Below, piece by piece: positions 26,616 through 35,738 of a DNA stretch of 64,000 nucleotides (its first letter is position 1; every line of letters starts with the position of its first letter). The notes below the pieces were generated by a model. The model worked only from the letters and a program-made list of their open reading frames with translations. It ran no database searches and was not told the origin of the DNA. The DNA is from Paractinoplanes pyxinae (GTDB lineage Bacteria; Actinomycetota; Actinomycetes; Mycobacteriales; Micromonosporaceae), in assembly GCF_026626335.1 (NCBI RefSeq), contig NZ_JAPNTZ010000006.1:1-64000 (forward strand). The letters are read 5' to 3'. A program made the translations under genes and the position numbers.

Positions 26616-27863
26616 TCAGAACGTCACGGCGTCGCGGATGAGCGGGCAGGTCATGCAGTGCCCGCCGCCCCGGCCCCGGCCGAGTTCGGCGCCGACGATC
26701 GTGATGACCTCGATCCCGGCCTTGCGCAGCAGCGTGTTGGTGAGCGTGTTCCGGTCGTACGTGAAGACCTTGCCCGGTTCGAGGGCGACCGCGTTGTTGC
26801 CGCTGTCCCACTGCTGGCGCTCGGACTGGTAGACGTCGCCGCCGGTCTCGATGACCCGCAGCTCCTTCAGGTTGAGCGATTCGGCCACGACGTCGACGAA
26901 CTTCCGGTCGCCCTCGTCGGTGCACTCGATGCCGTGCGCATTGTCGCTGGGCCGCAGCGAGAACGAGTGGATGCCGTCCACGATGGCCGGGTACAGCGTG
27001 GCGACGTCCCGGTCGGCGAAGGTGAACACGGTGTCGAGGTGCATGGCCGCGCGCAGCTTGGGCATGCCGGCCACGACGACCCGCTCGGCCGCGCCCTGGT
27101 CGAACAGCGCCTTGGCGACCTGGGTGATGGCCTGGCGGGAGGTGCGCTCGCTCATGCCGACCAGCACGACCCCGTTGCCCACCGGCATCACGTCGCCGCC
27201 CTCGAAGGTGGCCAGGCCCCAGTCCTTCTCGGGGTCGCCCCACCACACGGTGGCGCCGGCGAAGTCCGGGTGGAACTGGTAGATCGCCTTCATCAGCAGC
27301 GTCTCGTCGTGCCGCGCGGGCCAGTAGAGCGGGTTGAGCGTGACCCCGCCGTAGAGCCAGCACGTCGTGTCCCGGGTGTAGAGGGTGTTCGGCAACGGCG
27401 GCATCAGATATTCGCGTACGCCGGTCGACTCGCGCGCCAGAGCCACGTACCCGGAACGGAAGTCGGCCGGCAGATCCGAGGTGGCCAGTCCGCCGATGAG
27501 GTAGACGGCGAGCTCGCGCGGCGTGAGCGAGTCGAGGAAGGCGCGGGTGTCGTCGACCAGCCCCAGGCCCACCTCGTTGGGCACGATCTTGCGGTCGAGC
27601 AGCCACGCCTTGGCGTCCGGGAGGGCCATCGTCTGTTCCAGCAGCTCGTGCAGCTCGACCACCTCGACGCCGCGCTCGCGCAGCTTGTTGACGAAGTCGG
27701 CGTGGTCGCGCTGCGCGTTCTCGACCCACATGACGTCGTCGAACAGCAGGTCGTCGGCGTTGGTGGGAGTGAGCCGGCGGTGGGCCAGACCGGGCGCGCA
27801 GACGAGCACCTTGCGCAGCCGGCCGACCTCGGAATGGACGCCGTAGGGGGTGGATTCGGTCAT
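26616..27863 (-). CDS. arcA: Arginine deiminase
   Basis: A 415-residue cytoplasmic enzyme converting arginine to citrulline and ammonia. The guanidino-group-modifying signatures are all present: [32 protein letters not shown] (Asp/Glu substrate contacts), [13 protein letters not shown] (catalytic His) and [18 protein letters not shown] with the nucleophilic Cys near the C-terminus. ATG 27863 has GGGAG upstream. It sits directly behind arcD. No arcB or arcC is in the window, so the ATP-yielding part of the pathway, if present, lies elsewhere. Likely roles are arginine catabolism and acid tolerance. Confidence 0.96.
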   Translation of the reverse strand: MTESTPYGVHSEVGRLRKVLVCAPGLAHRRLTPTNADDLLFDDVMWVENAQRDHADFVNKLRERGVEVVELHELLEQTMALPDAKAWLLDRKIVPNEVGLGLVDDTRAFLDSLTPRELAVYLIGGLATSDLPADFRSGYVALARESTGVREYLMPPLPNTLYTRDTTCWLYGGVTLNPLYWPARHDETLLMKAIYQFHPDFAGATVWWGDPEKDWGLATFEGGDVMPVGNGVVLVGMSERTSRQAITQVAKALFDQGAAERVVVAGMPKLRAAMHLDTVFTFADRDVATLYPAIVDGIHSFSLRPSDNAHGIECTDEGDRKFVDVVAESLNLKELRVIETGGDVYQSERQQWDSGNNAVALEPGKVFTYDRNTLTNTLLRKAGIEVITIVGAELGRGRGGGHCMTCPLIRDAVTF

Positions 27864-27881
27864 GGTTGGGCTCCCAACGGT

Positions 27882-29291
27882 TCAGATGGAGATCCAGCCC
27901 GCGGCGAGCGCCACGATGCCGACGACCGCCCCGGCGACCGAGACGGCCAGGATGATCAGTTCGCGCGGCGAGAAGAGCCGGCGACCCTGCTCACGCCGGG
28001 CCATGACGAACAGGATCGTGGCCGGGGCGTAGATGATGAACGAGATGAGCACGAACTTGAGGCCGGCCGCGAAAAGCAGAAATATCGTGTACGCGGTGGC
28101 GATGAGCGGGATCGTCAGGGCCCGGCCGCGGCCCAGTTTCACCGCGTAGGCCGCCGCCAGCAGGAACGGGATCAGGCTGAGGGCGCTGGTGAGGTCGAGC
28201 GCGAAATTGAAGGCGTCCTCGGAGAAGTACGTGATGACCAGCACGACCTGAATGAGGATCGTGGTCAGCAGCAGCGAGTTGAACGGCACGTCGGCGCCCT
28301 TGGTGCGGCCCAGGAATCGCGGCATGTCGTCGTCGCGGGCGGCCACGTAAAGCACCTCGGCCGCCATCAGCGTCCACGCGAGATAGGCGCCCAGCACCGA
28401 GACGATGAGGCCGACGCTGACCAGCACCTTGCCCCATTCGCCGAACGCGGCTTCGAGTACCCCGCCCATCGACGGCTGCCGCAGCTGGGCGATTTCCTGA
28501 TAGGGCAGTACGCCGTACGAGACAATGGTGACCGAGGCGAACACGGCGAACACACTGAGGAAGCCGAGAACCGTCGCCCGGCCGACGTCCTCCCGCCGGG
28601 CCGCGTGCCGCGAATAGACGCTGGCCCCCTCGACCCCGAGGAACACGAAGACGGTGACCAGCATGGTTCCCCGCACCTGGTCGAACAGCGAACCCAGATC
28701 GCTGCCGCCGCGCAGATTGTCGGCGAACACCTGCGGGTCGAGTGCGAACAAGGCGAGAAAAACAAAGGCGATGATGGGTACGAGCTTGGCGACCGTGACG
28801 ATCCGGTTGATGACCGCCGCGTCCTTTACCCCGCGCTGCACCAGATAGAAGAACGCCCACACGCCGATGGTCGAACACACCACGGCCAGAACGGTGTCCC
28901 CTTCGCCCAAAGCCGGGGCGATGGTGCCGATCGTCGACATGATGAGCACCCAGTAGGTGACGTTGCCGACGCACGAACTCGCCCAGTAGCCGAAGGCCGA
29001 GAAGAAGCCGAGATATTCGCCGAAACCCGCTTTGGCGTACGCGTAGACGCCCGCATCCAGCTCGGGCTTGCGTACGGCAAGGGTCTGGAACACAAAAGCA
29101 AGCATCAGCATGCCGGCGCCCGCGATCACCCACGCGATGAGCGAGCCCAGCACCGCCGTTTCCTGCGCGAACCGCCGCGGCAGCGAGAACACGCCCGCCC
29201 CGACCATCGACCCGACGACCATCGCCGTCATGGTCATCAGGGTCAGTTTCTGCGGCGTGCTGACCGCCGGCACGGTGTCGGTGGTGCCCAC
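27882..29291 (-). CDS. arcD: Basic amino acid/polyamine antiporter, ArcD-like
   Basis: A 469-residue APC-superfamily transporter with about twelve helices. VVGSMVGAGVFSLPRRFAQ is the conserved helix-1 substrate segment, followed by AYAKAGFGEYLGFFSAFGYW. It most resembles the arginine/ornithine antiporter branch, and the adjacent arginine deiminase gene supports arginine uptake coupled to ornithine or citrulline exit. GTG 29291 has GAGGGGAG upstream. It follows the serine-protease gene by 20 bp and precedes arcA by 19 bp, so the genes form one operon. Exact substrate pair is inferred. Confidence 0.88.
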   Translation of the reverse strand: MGTTDTVPAVSTPQKLTLMTMTAMVVGSMVGAGVFSLPRRFAQETAVLGSLIAWVIAGAGMLMLAFVFQTLAVRKPELDAGVYAYAKAGFGEYLGFFSAFGYWASSCVGNVTYWVLIMSTIGTIAPALGEGDTVLAVVCSTIGVWAFFYLVQRGVKDAAVINRIVTVAKLVPIIAFVFLALFALDPQVFADNLRGGSDLGSLFDQVRGTMLVTVFVFLGVEGASVYSRHAARREDVGRATVLGFLSVFAVFASVTIVSYGVLPYQEIAQLRQPSMGGVLEAAFGEWGKVLVSVGLIVSVLGAYLAWTLMAAEVLYVAARDDDMPRFLGRTKGADVPFNSLLLTTILIQVVLVITYFSEDAFNFALDLTSALSLIPFLLAAAYAVKLGRGRALTIPLIATAYTIFLLFAAGLKFVLISFIIYAPATILFVMARREQGRRLFSPRELIILAVSVAGAVVGIVALAAGWISI

Positions 29292-29310
29292 GGGCTGTTC
29301 TCCCCTCGGC

Positions 29311-30369
29311 TCAGAGCGCAGAGACTGGAATAGGCGCCGATTGCTTCTTGCCGTCCCGCACGTATGTCACCTGGACCGACTGGCCGGGGCTGTGCGCCCG
29401 CACCGCGACCAGCATCTCGTCCACGCTGTCGACCGGCTTGCCGCCGACGTCGATGAGCACGTCGCCCTCGCGCAGACCGGCCCGGGCCGCGCCCATCCCC
29501 GGCAGGGCCTGGTCGATCAGGGCTCCGCGGGGCAGCCCGGTCGCCCGGGCCATCTCGTCGGTCACGGTCACGGCGAGCACGCCGATGCTGGGGTGGGTGA
29601 CCTTCCCGGTGCTGATGAGCTGGGCGGCCACCGAGCGCGCGAAGTCCATCGGGATGGCGAAGTTGAGCCCGATGCTGCCGCCCCCGCCGCCCGGCACCTG
29701 CGCCCCGGCCGAGTTGACGCCCACCTGCCGGCCCGAGCAGTCGACCAGCGGGCCGCCGCTGTTGCCCGGGTTGATCGCGGCGTCGGTCTGCACGGCGTTG
29801 ACCAGCGCGCTCGGCTGCCCGCCCTGCCCCACGTCGACGTACCGGTTGAGCGCGCTCACCACGCCGGCGGTGATCGTGCTGCTCAGGCCGAGCGGCGACC
29901 CCGCGGCCACCACCGGCTGACCGATGACCAGGGCCGACGAGTCGCCGGCGGCAATCGGGGTGAGGGTGGCTCCGCCGGGCGCGACGCGCAGCACGGCCAG
30001 GTCGGTGCTCGGATCGCGCCCGACGACGGTGGCCGGCACCCCGGCGGCGCCGCGCGCGAAGTCCACCGTGATCCGGCCGCCGGCGGCCGCCGAGGAGATC
30101 ACGTGGTCGTTGGTGAGGATGTTGCCCTCGCGGTCGAGAACCGAGCCCGACCCCAGCCCCGAACCCTCGGCCCCCGCCACCTGGATGGTGACCAGCGACG
30201 GGAAGACCCGCCCGGCCACATCGGTGACGTCGCAGCCGGTCGCGGTCTGCGCGACCGCCGCCGGCTGGTCACCGGGCGCCCACCAGGCGCCCAGCAGTCC
30301 ACCCACAATCCCGGACGCCAGGCACAGCGCGACCGCCCCGGCGATCAACGTCCTGGTTTGTGTGCGCAC
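29311..30369 (-). CDS. Membrane-anchored HtrA-type serine protease with PDZ domain
   Basis: A 352-residue protease. The N-terminal helix TLIAGAVALCLASGIVGGLL anchors it to the membrane, with the catalytic part outside. The trypsin-like triad is visible in NILTNDHVIS (His), PSTDLAVLRV (Asp) and INPGNSGGPLVDC (Ser), followed by a C-terminal PDZ domain (GLREGDVLIDVGGKPVDSVDE). It resembles DegP/PepD proteins that degrade misfolded envelope proteins. GTG 30369 is chosen because the hydrophobic anchor begins soon after; its ribosome-binding site is weak. It heads the run that continues into arcD-arcA-marC, an odd partnership. Confidence 0.92.
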   Translation of the reverse strand: MRTQTRTLIAGAVALCLASGIVGGLLGAWWAPGDQPAAVAQTATGCDVTDVAGRVFPSLVTIQVAGAEGSGLGSGSVLDREGNILTNDHVISSAAAGGRITVDFARGAAGVPATVVGRDPSTDLAVLRVAPGGATLTPIAAGDSSALVIGQPVVAAGSPLGLSSTITAGVVSALNRYVDVGQGGQPSALVNAVQTDAAINPGNSGGPLVDCSGRQVGVNSAGAQVPGGGGGSIGLNFAIPMDFARSVAAQLISTGKVTHPSIGVLAVTVTDEMARATGLPRGALIDQALPGMGAARAGLREGDVLIDVGGKPVDSVDEMLVAVRAHSPGQSVQVTYVRDGKKQSAPIPVSAL

Positions 30370-30405
30370 GACGCCGAACGTCCCACACGGCAAGGGGGCC
30401 GGACA

Positions 30406-30422
30406 TCCTCCGGAACGGAGGA
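30406..30422. promoter_or_regulatory. Hairpin in the protease/methyltransferase divergent promoter region
   Basis: TCCTCCG-GAA-CGGAGGA forms a 7-bp perfect stem with a 3-nt loop, in the 98-bp gap between the two divergent starts. About a dozen bases on is a near-palindrome around GATTAATC (30434-30441) flanked by C/G runs. Either could be an operator. Because the hairpin contains CGGAGGA it could also present or mask a ribosome-binding-like sequence. No partner protein can be named. Confidence 0.35.
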
Positions 30423-30467
30423 GTTCGGCCCGGATTAATCGGGCGATCGAAGGGAACACGGCGCCCC

Positions 30468-31424
30468 ATGACGACGACCGTGGCCGATCATTTGACCGGA
30501 ACCGATCAGGCGCTGCTGGAGCTCGGGGAGACACTGAAACAGGACGGCTACTGCTTCACCACGACCACACCGGCCACCCACGAGCGCGTCAACCGGCGTA
30601 CGGGGAACGCCGTTGCCCGCAGCAAGCGCGACGTCTTCGGCTGGAGCCGGCCGTTCGTCCCCGGCCTGCTGCCGGCGCCGATCATCGACCTGCTGCGGGC
30701 GGCCGACGCGGTCGACACGAGCGGCGAGCTCTGGCGTAGCCGGGTGCGTTTTTCCTCGTACGACGGAGAGCTGTTCGTCCACTCGGCGTTCCCGACCGAC
30801 GCGCCCGACTCCGTGTTCTTCGGCCCGGACACGTATCGCATGGCCGACGCCGCCGCGGCCTGCGCGAGCAGCCGGCCCGTCCGGCGGGCGGTGGATATCG
30901 GCTGCGGCACCGGTGCGGGCGCCATCACGGTGGCCAAGCGGGCGCCCGGGGCCGAGGTGCTCGCGGTCGACATCAATGACAACGCACTGCGGTACGCCCG
31001 GATCAACGCCGCCCTGGCCGGTGTCCGCGGCCGTGTCCTTCCCTGCCCGAGCAACCTGCTCGACGACGTCGACGGCTCGTTCGACCTGATCGTCTCCAAC
31101 CCGCCGTTCATGGTCGACCCGGCCGGACGGACGTACCGCGACGGCGGCGGCCCCGAGGGCAGCGACCTCTCGCTGCGGATCATCGACGTGGCGGCGCAGC
31201 GGCTGGCCCCCGGCGGCTCGCTCGTGCTGTTCAGCGGGTGCGGCATCGTCGACGGCCACGACCCGCTGCGCGAGGCGGCGGCGGAACGGTTGAGCGGCAC
31301 GGACCTGACGTGGTCCTATCGCGAGGTGGACCCGGATGTGTACGACGAGGAGCTGGACGGTCCGGCGTACGACCGGGCCGAGCGGATCGCCGTGGTGCTG
31401 CTGAGCGCCACCCGTCCGCGATGA
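30468..31424 (+). CDS. Class I SAM-dependent methyltransferase (HemK/PrmC-like NPPF motif)
   Basis: A 318-residue methyltransferase. RRAVDIGCGTGAGAITVAKR is the SAM-binding motif I, EVLAVDINDNALRYARIN binds the ribose, and DLIVSNPPFMV is the NPP(F/Y) motif of enzymes that methylate a nitrogen (Gln-N5, DNA or RNA adenine/guanine N). The N-terminal 130 residues are variable and may recognise the target. ATG 30468 is the only well-placed start. Its stop overlaps the ATG of the carboxylate-amine ligase (ATGA), so both are made together; that link does not fit a simple housekeeping PrmC. Confidence 0.87.
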   Translation: MTTTVADHLTGTDQALLELGETLKQDGYCFTTTTPATHERVNRRTGNAVARSKRDVFGWSRPFVPGLLPAPIIDLLRAADAVDTSGELWRSRVRFSSYDGELFVHSAFPTDAPDSVFFGPDTYRMADAAAACASSRPVRRAVDIGCGTGAGAITVAKRAPGAEVLAVDINDNALRYARINAALAGVRGRVLPCPSNLLDDVDGSFDLIVSNPPFMVDPAGRTYRDGGGPEGSDLSLRIIDVAAQRLAPGGSLVLFSGCGIVDGHDPLREAAAERLSGTDLTWSYREVDPDVYDEELDGPAYDRAERIAVVLLSATRPR

Positions 31425-32491
31425 CCCCGCTGACCCTGGGGGTCGAGGAAGAGTTCCTGCTGCTCGACCCGGACAGCGGTGAGAACGCGCCGATGGCCGA
31501 AAAGGTTCAGACCGAGCTGCCCGCAGAGCTGCGCCACCGGCACCGCCGCGAGTTCCGCCCGAGCATGGTCGAGATGGTGACCGACGTCTGCACGACCCTG
31601 GACGAGCTGCGCGAGCAGTTGCTGACGGCCCGCCGGGCGACGGCCGCGGCGGCCACCCGAACCGGGGCCCGGCTGGTCGCGCTGGGCGCCACCCCGGTCG
31701 CCGAGCCGGTGCGCGAGCCGGTGGACGACGTCCGGTTCCGCAAGATCGTGGACCACTACGGCCCGATTGCCCGCGACCCGGCGGTGTGCGGCTGCCACGT
31801 GCACGTCGGCGTGCCCTCCGCGGCCGAGGCGGTGCGGATCTGCACACGTATGCGGCCGTGGCTGCCGGTGATCCAGGCCCTGGCCGTGAACTCGCCGCTG
31901 TTCCTGGGCGCGGACACCGGCTACGCCAGCTGGCGGTCGATCCAGCTCGACCGGTGGCCCAGCCTCGGACCGTGGCCGCACCTGGCCTCGGTGGAGGACT
32001 ACGAGCGTACGGTGGAAGCGCTGATCGCCTCGGGCGAGATGATGGACCACAGCATGCTTTTCTGGTTCGCCCGCCCGTCGGCCACCTTCCCCACCGTCGA
32101 GGTGCGAGTGGCCGACGTCTGCCTGTCAGCCGCCGACACCGTGCTCATCGCCGCGCTGGTCCGGGGCCTGGCCGACACCACCCTGCCGGCGCCGGTCGTG
32201 CCCGACGTGGTGCTGGAGGCGGCCCACTGGAACGCCGCCCGCCAGGGAGTCGAGGGAACGCTGCTCGACCCGCGCACGGGCCGCGCCCGCCCCGCCTGGG
32301 ACCTGGTCGCCGAACTGCTCGACCACCTCACCCCGTCGCTGCGCCGCCACGGCGACCTCGACACCGTGACCGCCGAGCTCGACCGCATCCGCCGCGAGGG
32401 AACCGGGGCCACCCGCCAACGACGCCTGCTCGAAGACCTCAGCGTCACCGCCGCCCTGAAGAAGGTGGCCGAGGCGACCCTGGCCGAATGA
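31421..32491 (+). CDS. YbdK/GCS2-type carboxylate-amine ligase
   Basis: A 356-residue ATP-dependent ligase of the glutamate-cysteine ligase type 2 family (YbdK, EgtA-like). LTLGVEEEFLLLDPDSGE is the signature N-terminus with acidic metal ligands. CGCHVHVGVPSAAEAVRICT and RPSATFPTVEVRVADVC follow as expected. Such enzymes join gamma-glutamate or another carboxylate to an amine; the substrate here is unknown. ATG 31421 is coupled to the methyltransferase stop. The length is normal. It ends 100 bp before two TetR-type palindromes. Confidence 0.9.
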   Translation: MTPLTLGVEEEFLLLDPDSGENAPMAEKVQTELPAELRHRHRREFRPSMVEMVTDVCTTLDELREQLLTARRATAAAATRTGARLVALGATPVAEPVREPVDDVRFRKIVDHYGPIARDPAVCGCHVHVGVPSAAEAVRICTRMRPWLPVIQALAVNSPLFLGADTGYASWRSIQLDRWPSLGPWPHLASVEDYERTVEALIASGEMMDHSMLFWFARPSATFPTVEVRVADVCLSAADTVLIAALVRGLADTTLPAPVVPDVVLEAAHWNAARQGVEGTLLDPRTGRARPAWDLVAELLDHLTPSLRRHGDLDTVTAELDRIRREGTGATRQRRLLEDLSVTAALKKVAEATLAE

Positions 32492-32590
32492 CGCAGGCTC
32501 AGGGGCGAGCCCGGCCACCGCCTCCACCGGGCGAAGGCCGAAGAGTTTGCGGTTTTCCCGCGGCCCGGTCACGTGCTGCTCCCCAGAATG

Positions 32591-32662
32591 GTTGGACCTT
32601 TGAGTCCAACTATGGCACAGCACTTCCGGCTAGACGGGCTTTGAGTTGGACTCTATAGTCCA
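32591..32662. promoter_or_regulatory. Two TetR-type palindromes at the 3' side of a TetR gene
   Basis: GTTGGAC-N6-GTCCAAC occurs at 32591-32610 and TGGACT-N4-AGTCCA at 32647-32662; the two share the half-site TTGGAC(T). The second overlaps the TetR stop codon. Both lie in an A+T-richer gap with no gene start nearby. TetR operators normally sit in front of a target gene, so the placement is unusual. TATAGT at 32654-32659 could be a -10 box in either direction. Confidence 0.65.
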
Positions 32663-33294
32663 GTTGTGTTCGCCTCGAAGGTGTGGACGTGGGTCAGCGC
32701 CATGTCCAGGGCCACCCGCATGGGTTCCGCGTCGTGCGCTGTCTGAGCCAGCAGGTAGCCGCCCTGCACGGCGGCCATCACCGCCACCGACAGCGTCGCC
32801 GGGTCGGTGCCGGGGCGCAGGGTGCCGTTGTCGCGCATCCGCCGGAAGCCGTCGGCGAGCAGCTTCTCCCAGGTGGCGAAGTGGCCGGCCAGCGCCTGAC
32901 GGGCGGCCTCGTCGGTGTCGGACAGCTCGGCCGCGAGGGTGCCGATCTCACATCCGTAGGCGCCGCTGCGCAGCTCGTTGCGTTGCAGCACGGCGTCGCG
33001 CCAGCGGCGCAGCCCGGCGAACGAGCTGACGCCGCGCAGCAACTGTTCCTGACGGTCCAGCACCACGCCGGCCTGGTGGGCGACGACCGCGCGGACCAGG
33101 TCTTCCTTGGCCGCGAAATGGTGGTAAAGCTGGGACTTGCTGGTGCCGCTGGCCAGCCGAACCTCGTCGAGGGTGGTGGCGGCGACGCCCTTGGCCGCCA
33201 TCAGCTCGGCGGCCGCCCGCACGATGCGTTCCCGGGTGGCCGCACCACGGGCGGTCAGCCGGGCGCCCTCGTTCCTGACCGGCGGGTCGACCAC
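32653..33294 (-). CDS. TetR/AcrR family transcriptional regulator
   Basis: A 213-residue regulator. RERIVRAAAELMAAKGVAAT and TLDEVRLASGTSKSQLYHHF form the N-terminal helix-turn-helix of the TetR family; the C-terminal helical ligand domain is of the YxaF/LmrA type (GYLLAQTAHDAEPMRVALDM). GTG 33294 is the likely start. It is divergent from the quinone-oxidoreductase-like gene (51-bp gap), its most likely target. However, the clear palindromes lie at its 3' end. Inducer unknown. Confidence 0.92.
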   Translation of the reverse strand: MVDPPVRNEGARLTARGAATRERIVRAAAELMAAKGVAATTLDEVRLASGTSKSQLYHHFAAKEDLVRAVVAHQAGVVLDRQEQLLRGVSSFAGLRRWRDAVLQRNELRSGAYGCEIGTLAAELSDTDEAARQALAGHFATWEKLLADGFRRMRDNGTLRPGTDPATLSVAVMAAVQGGYLLAQTAHDAEPMRVALDMALTHVHTFEANTTGL

Positions 33295-33344
33295 GGCCGC
33301 CAGGCTACCCGACCTGCGAGAAATTCGACCGAGGAGACGATCTT

Positions 33345-34262
33345 GTGAAAGCGATCGTGGTGACCGATCAGGCGGCCGGAAAGGCCGGAATGACGCTGGT
33401 GGAGCGGCCCGAACCCGCCCCGGCGATCAACGACGTCGTCGTCGAGGTGCATGCGTCGGGTTTCGTCCCGACCGAGACGGACTGGCCCTCGACGTGGACC
33501 GATCGGGCCGGCCGGGACCGGACCGCGCCGATCCCGGGGCACGAGGTGGCCGGCGTGGTCAGCGCCCTGGGTTACGGCACGACGGGCCTGTCGCTGGGGC
33601 AGCGGGTGTTCGGCCTCACGGACTGGCATCGCGACGGCACCCTGGCCGAGTACGTGGCCGTCGAGGCCCGCAACCTCGCCCCGCTGCCGGGCGATGTGGA
33701 CTTCACGGCCGGCGCGAGCCTGCCGATCTCGGGCCTGACCGCCTGGCAGGGCCTGTTCGACCACGGCCGCCTGCGAGCCGGGCAGAGCGTGCTCGTGCAC
33801 GGGGCCGCCGGCGCCGTCGGGACGATGGTGTCGCAGCTCGCCCGGGAGTTCGGCGCGTACGTCATCGGCACCGGGCGGGCCGCCGACCGTCAGAAGGCGC
33901 TCGACTTCGGCGCCCACGAGTTCGTCGACCTCGAGAACGACACCTTGGAGGATGCCGGCCAGGTCGACCTGGTCTTCGACGTCATCGGCGGGGACATCCA
34001 GAAGCGATCGGCACGTCTGATCCGGGCGGGCGGGACGCTGGTGTCAGTCGTCGGGCCGCCCGAGGCCCGGCCCGAGGACGGCCTGGCTGTCGACTTCGTC
34101 GTCGAGGCCGACCGGGCCCAGCTGACCGAGATCGTCCGGCGCGTCCGCGACGGGCGACTGCGGACGAACATCGGCACTGTCGCCCCGCTCGACGAGGCCG
34201 TCGCGGCCCTCAACCCGACCGGCCGGATCAAGGGAAAGACGATCATCAGCGTTCGCCAGTGA
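33345..34262 (+). CDS. NADP-dependent quinone oxidoreductase-like MDR protein
   Basis: A 305-residue medium-chain dehydrogenase/reductase of the zinc-free quinone-oxidoreductase branch. PIPGHEVAGVVSALGYGTTG is the catalytic-domain core, SVLVHGAAGAVGTMVSQLAR (AxxGxxG) binds NADPH, and the C-terminus GRIKGKTIISVRQ is typical. It reduces quinones or alpha,beta-unsaturated carbonyls. GTG 33345 has GAGGAG upstream. It is divergent from the TetR gene, a pairing often used for electrophile-induced detoxification; the inducer is inferred only by analogy. Confidence 0.92.
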   Translation: MKAIVVTDQAAGKAGMTLVERPEPAPAINDVVVEVHASGFVPTETDWPSTWTDRAGRDRTAPIPGHEVAGVVSALGYGTTGLSLGQRVFGLTDWHRDGTLAEYVAVEARNLAPLPGDVDFTAGASLPISGLTAWQGLFDHGRLRAGQSVLVHGAAGAVGTMVSQLAREFGAYVIGTGRAADRQKALDFGAHEFVDLENDTLEDAGQVDLVFDVIGGDIQKRSARLIRAGGTLVSVVGPPEARPEDGLAVDFVVEADRAQLTEIVRRVRDGRLRTNIGTVAPLDEAVAALNPTGRIKGKTIISVRQ

Positions 34263-34265
34263 TGT

Positions 34266-34769
34266 CTAGGCCTTCAAGCCGTACCGTTCGATGATTCCCG
34301 GCAGCCACTCGGCCTCGCCGAACTGCAGGCCGTAGCGCTCGGCGAGGTCGCCGCCATCGCCGGCCGCCGACGGTCCGGCCGCGATCAACTCCGCCACCTC
34401 GCGGAAGAAGTGCTCGAAGCCGGCCGGGCTGATGATCTCGATCATCCGGGCCGGCGCCGGGCCGGCGTTCCACATCGCGTGCAGCTCGCCGCGCGGCTTG
34501 GCGATGTATCCGCCCGGCCCGAGAACCACCTCGCGGTCGCCCGAGCGGAAGCCGATCTCGCCCTCGGTGACGATCGAGTACTCGTCCTCGCGGGTGTGCC
34601 GGTGCGGCGTCACCAGCGCGCCGACCGGGAACGGATGCTCGACGACGGCCAGCGCGCCGCCGGTGTCCTCACCCCACAGCTTGAAGTGCACGCCGATGTC
34701 ACCGAGCTCGCCCACGCGCCCGCCGCCCGGCGGCACCACGGTCAGCCGCGCCGGCTCCGATGTCGTCAT
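34266..34769 (-). CDS. Cupin domain-containing protein
   Basis: A 167-residue single-cupin protein. GALVTPHRHTREDEYSIVTE is motif 1 with two His and one Glu metal ligands, and KPRGELHAMWNAGPAP is motif 2 with the last His. The C-terminal helical tail FEHFFREVAELIAAGP occurs in quercetin-dioxygenase-like cupins. It could bind Fe, Mn or Zn and act as a small dioxygenase, isomerase or sensor. ATG 34769. It converges on the oxidoreductase gene with a 3-bp gap. Substrate unknown. Confidence 0.88.
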   Translation of the reverse strand: MTTSEPARLTVVPPGGGRVGELGDIGVHFKLWGEDTGGALAVVEHPFPVGALVTPHRHTREDEYSIVTEGEIGFRSGDREVVLGPGGYIAKPRGELHAMWNAGPAPARMIEIISPAGFEHFFREVAELIAAGPSAAGDGGDLAERYGLQFGEAEWLPGIIERYGLKA

Positions 34770-34838
34770 GCGATGTGCCTACCGCATCCCGCGACCGCGC
34801 GTCTGCAGCCCCGGGAGCGTCGTTACGGTTTCGTGGGA

Positions 34839-35738
34839 ATGACTCGAGTGGCGGCGCTCGCCTCGATCGCGCTCACCGTCGGTGCTATCGCCGGCTGTGC
34901 GCGGCCCGCCGTCTCAGATGTGCGCACCGACGGGGCCGAGGTGTACTCCGATCTGGTCGGCCGGATCTACGGCACCGCCGAGCAGCGGGACGCGGGTAAG
35001 GAGCGGCAGCACTACGCCTGGCAGGCCGCGCTGGGCGCCTGCATGACCAGCAAGGGTGTCCCCTTCACGGCTCCCGCGTGGACGCCTGGGTCGTCAACGG
35101 CCTCGGCAGTGTCCCCGGGTGACGTGCTGGCTTTCTCGCCACGCCGCGACGGGTACGGCATCGCGGGCCGCGTCATTGACATGGCCAAGGACGGCCCGCC
35201 CGGCAATGCCGCGTTGGACAAGCTCACCGGCCACGCCCGCGCGCGGTGGCTGAAGGTTCAGAAGGAGTGCAACCCGGCCACCACCGCGACCGAGGAGCAG
35301 CATCTGTCCGAGGGCATGATCCCGCTCGACACGAAGTTTGTCCCCGAGCTCTTTGCGATCCAGGAAGAGCTGGCGCCGACCCTGCGCAGTGACTACACCG
35401 CCTGCATGGCGAAGGCCGGCCTGCCCGGCGTCCAAGAGCTCGCGGACGCGTACGGCTGGGCCACCCGGAAGTTCCCGCACCAGGCGCTGGCCGCCGACGT
35501 GAAAGACCCGGCCGCCGTCCAGGGCTTCGCCGAGGCGGCCGCCTTCGAGAAGCAGGTCACCGCCGCGGACTGGAAGTGCCGCGGCGCCGAGTCCACCCGA
35601 GTGATCGCGGCCAGCGGCGCCCGGCTGAGCGCCTGGGCCACCGCCAACCGCGCCGAGATCGACAAGGTGGCCGTGCAGTGGGCGAAGATGCCCGCCGCTC
35701 GAGACGCCGCGAAGGCAAGGGCCATGAAGATCAGCTAG
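34839..35738 (+). CDS. Secreted lipoprotein with four conserved-type cysteines
   Basis: A 299-residue lipoprotein: signal VAALASIALTVGAIAG followed by the lipobox Cys. The mature helical domain contains cysteines in GACMTSKG, QKECNP, DYTACMAKAG and DWKCRG, probably two disulfides. Such proteins are common in filamentous actinomycetes and lack a known function. ATG 34839; no strong ribosome-binding site. Its 3' end overlaps the converging acetyltransferase by 8 bp. Confidence 0.8.
   Translation: MTRVAALASIALTVGAIAGCARPAVSDVRTDGAEVYSDLVGRIYGTAEQRDAGKERQHYAWQAALGACMTSKGVPFTAPAWTPGSSTASAVSPGDVLAFSPRRDGYGIAGRVIDMAKDGPPGNAALDKLTGHARARWLKVQKECNPATTATEEQHLSEGMIPLDTKFVPELFAIQEELAPTLRSDYTACMAKAGLPGVQELADAYGWATRKFPHQALAADVKDPAAVQGFAEAAAFEKQVTAADWKCRGAESTRVIAASGARLSAWATANRAEIDKVAVQWAKMPAARDAAKARAMKIS

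Noticed and set aside
26112..29333. A 1,073-codon open frame on the plus strand
   Set aside because: It is antisense to marC, arcA and arcD, which have unmistakable family motifs. Its composition (runs of Arg, His, Asp, Gly) is the usual reflection of high-GC codon bias.
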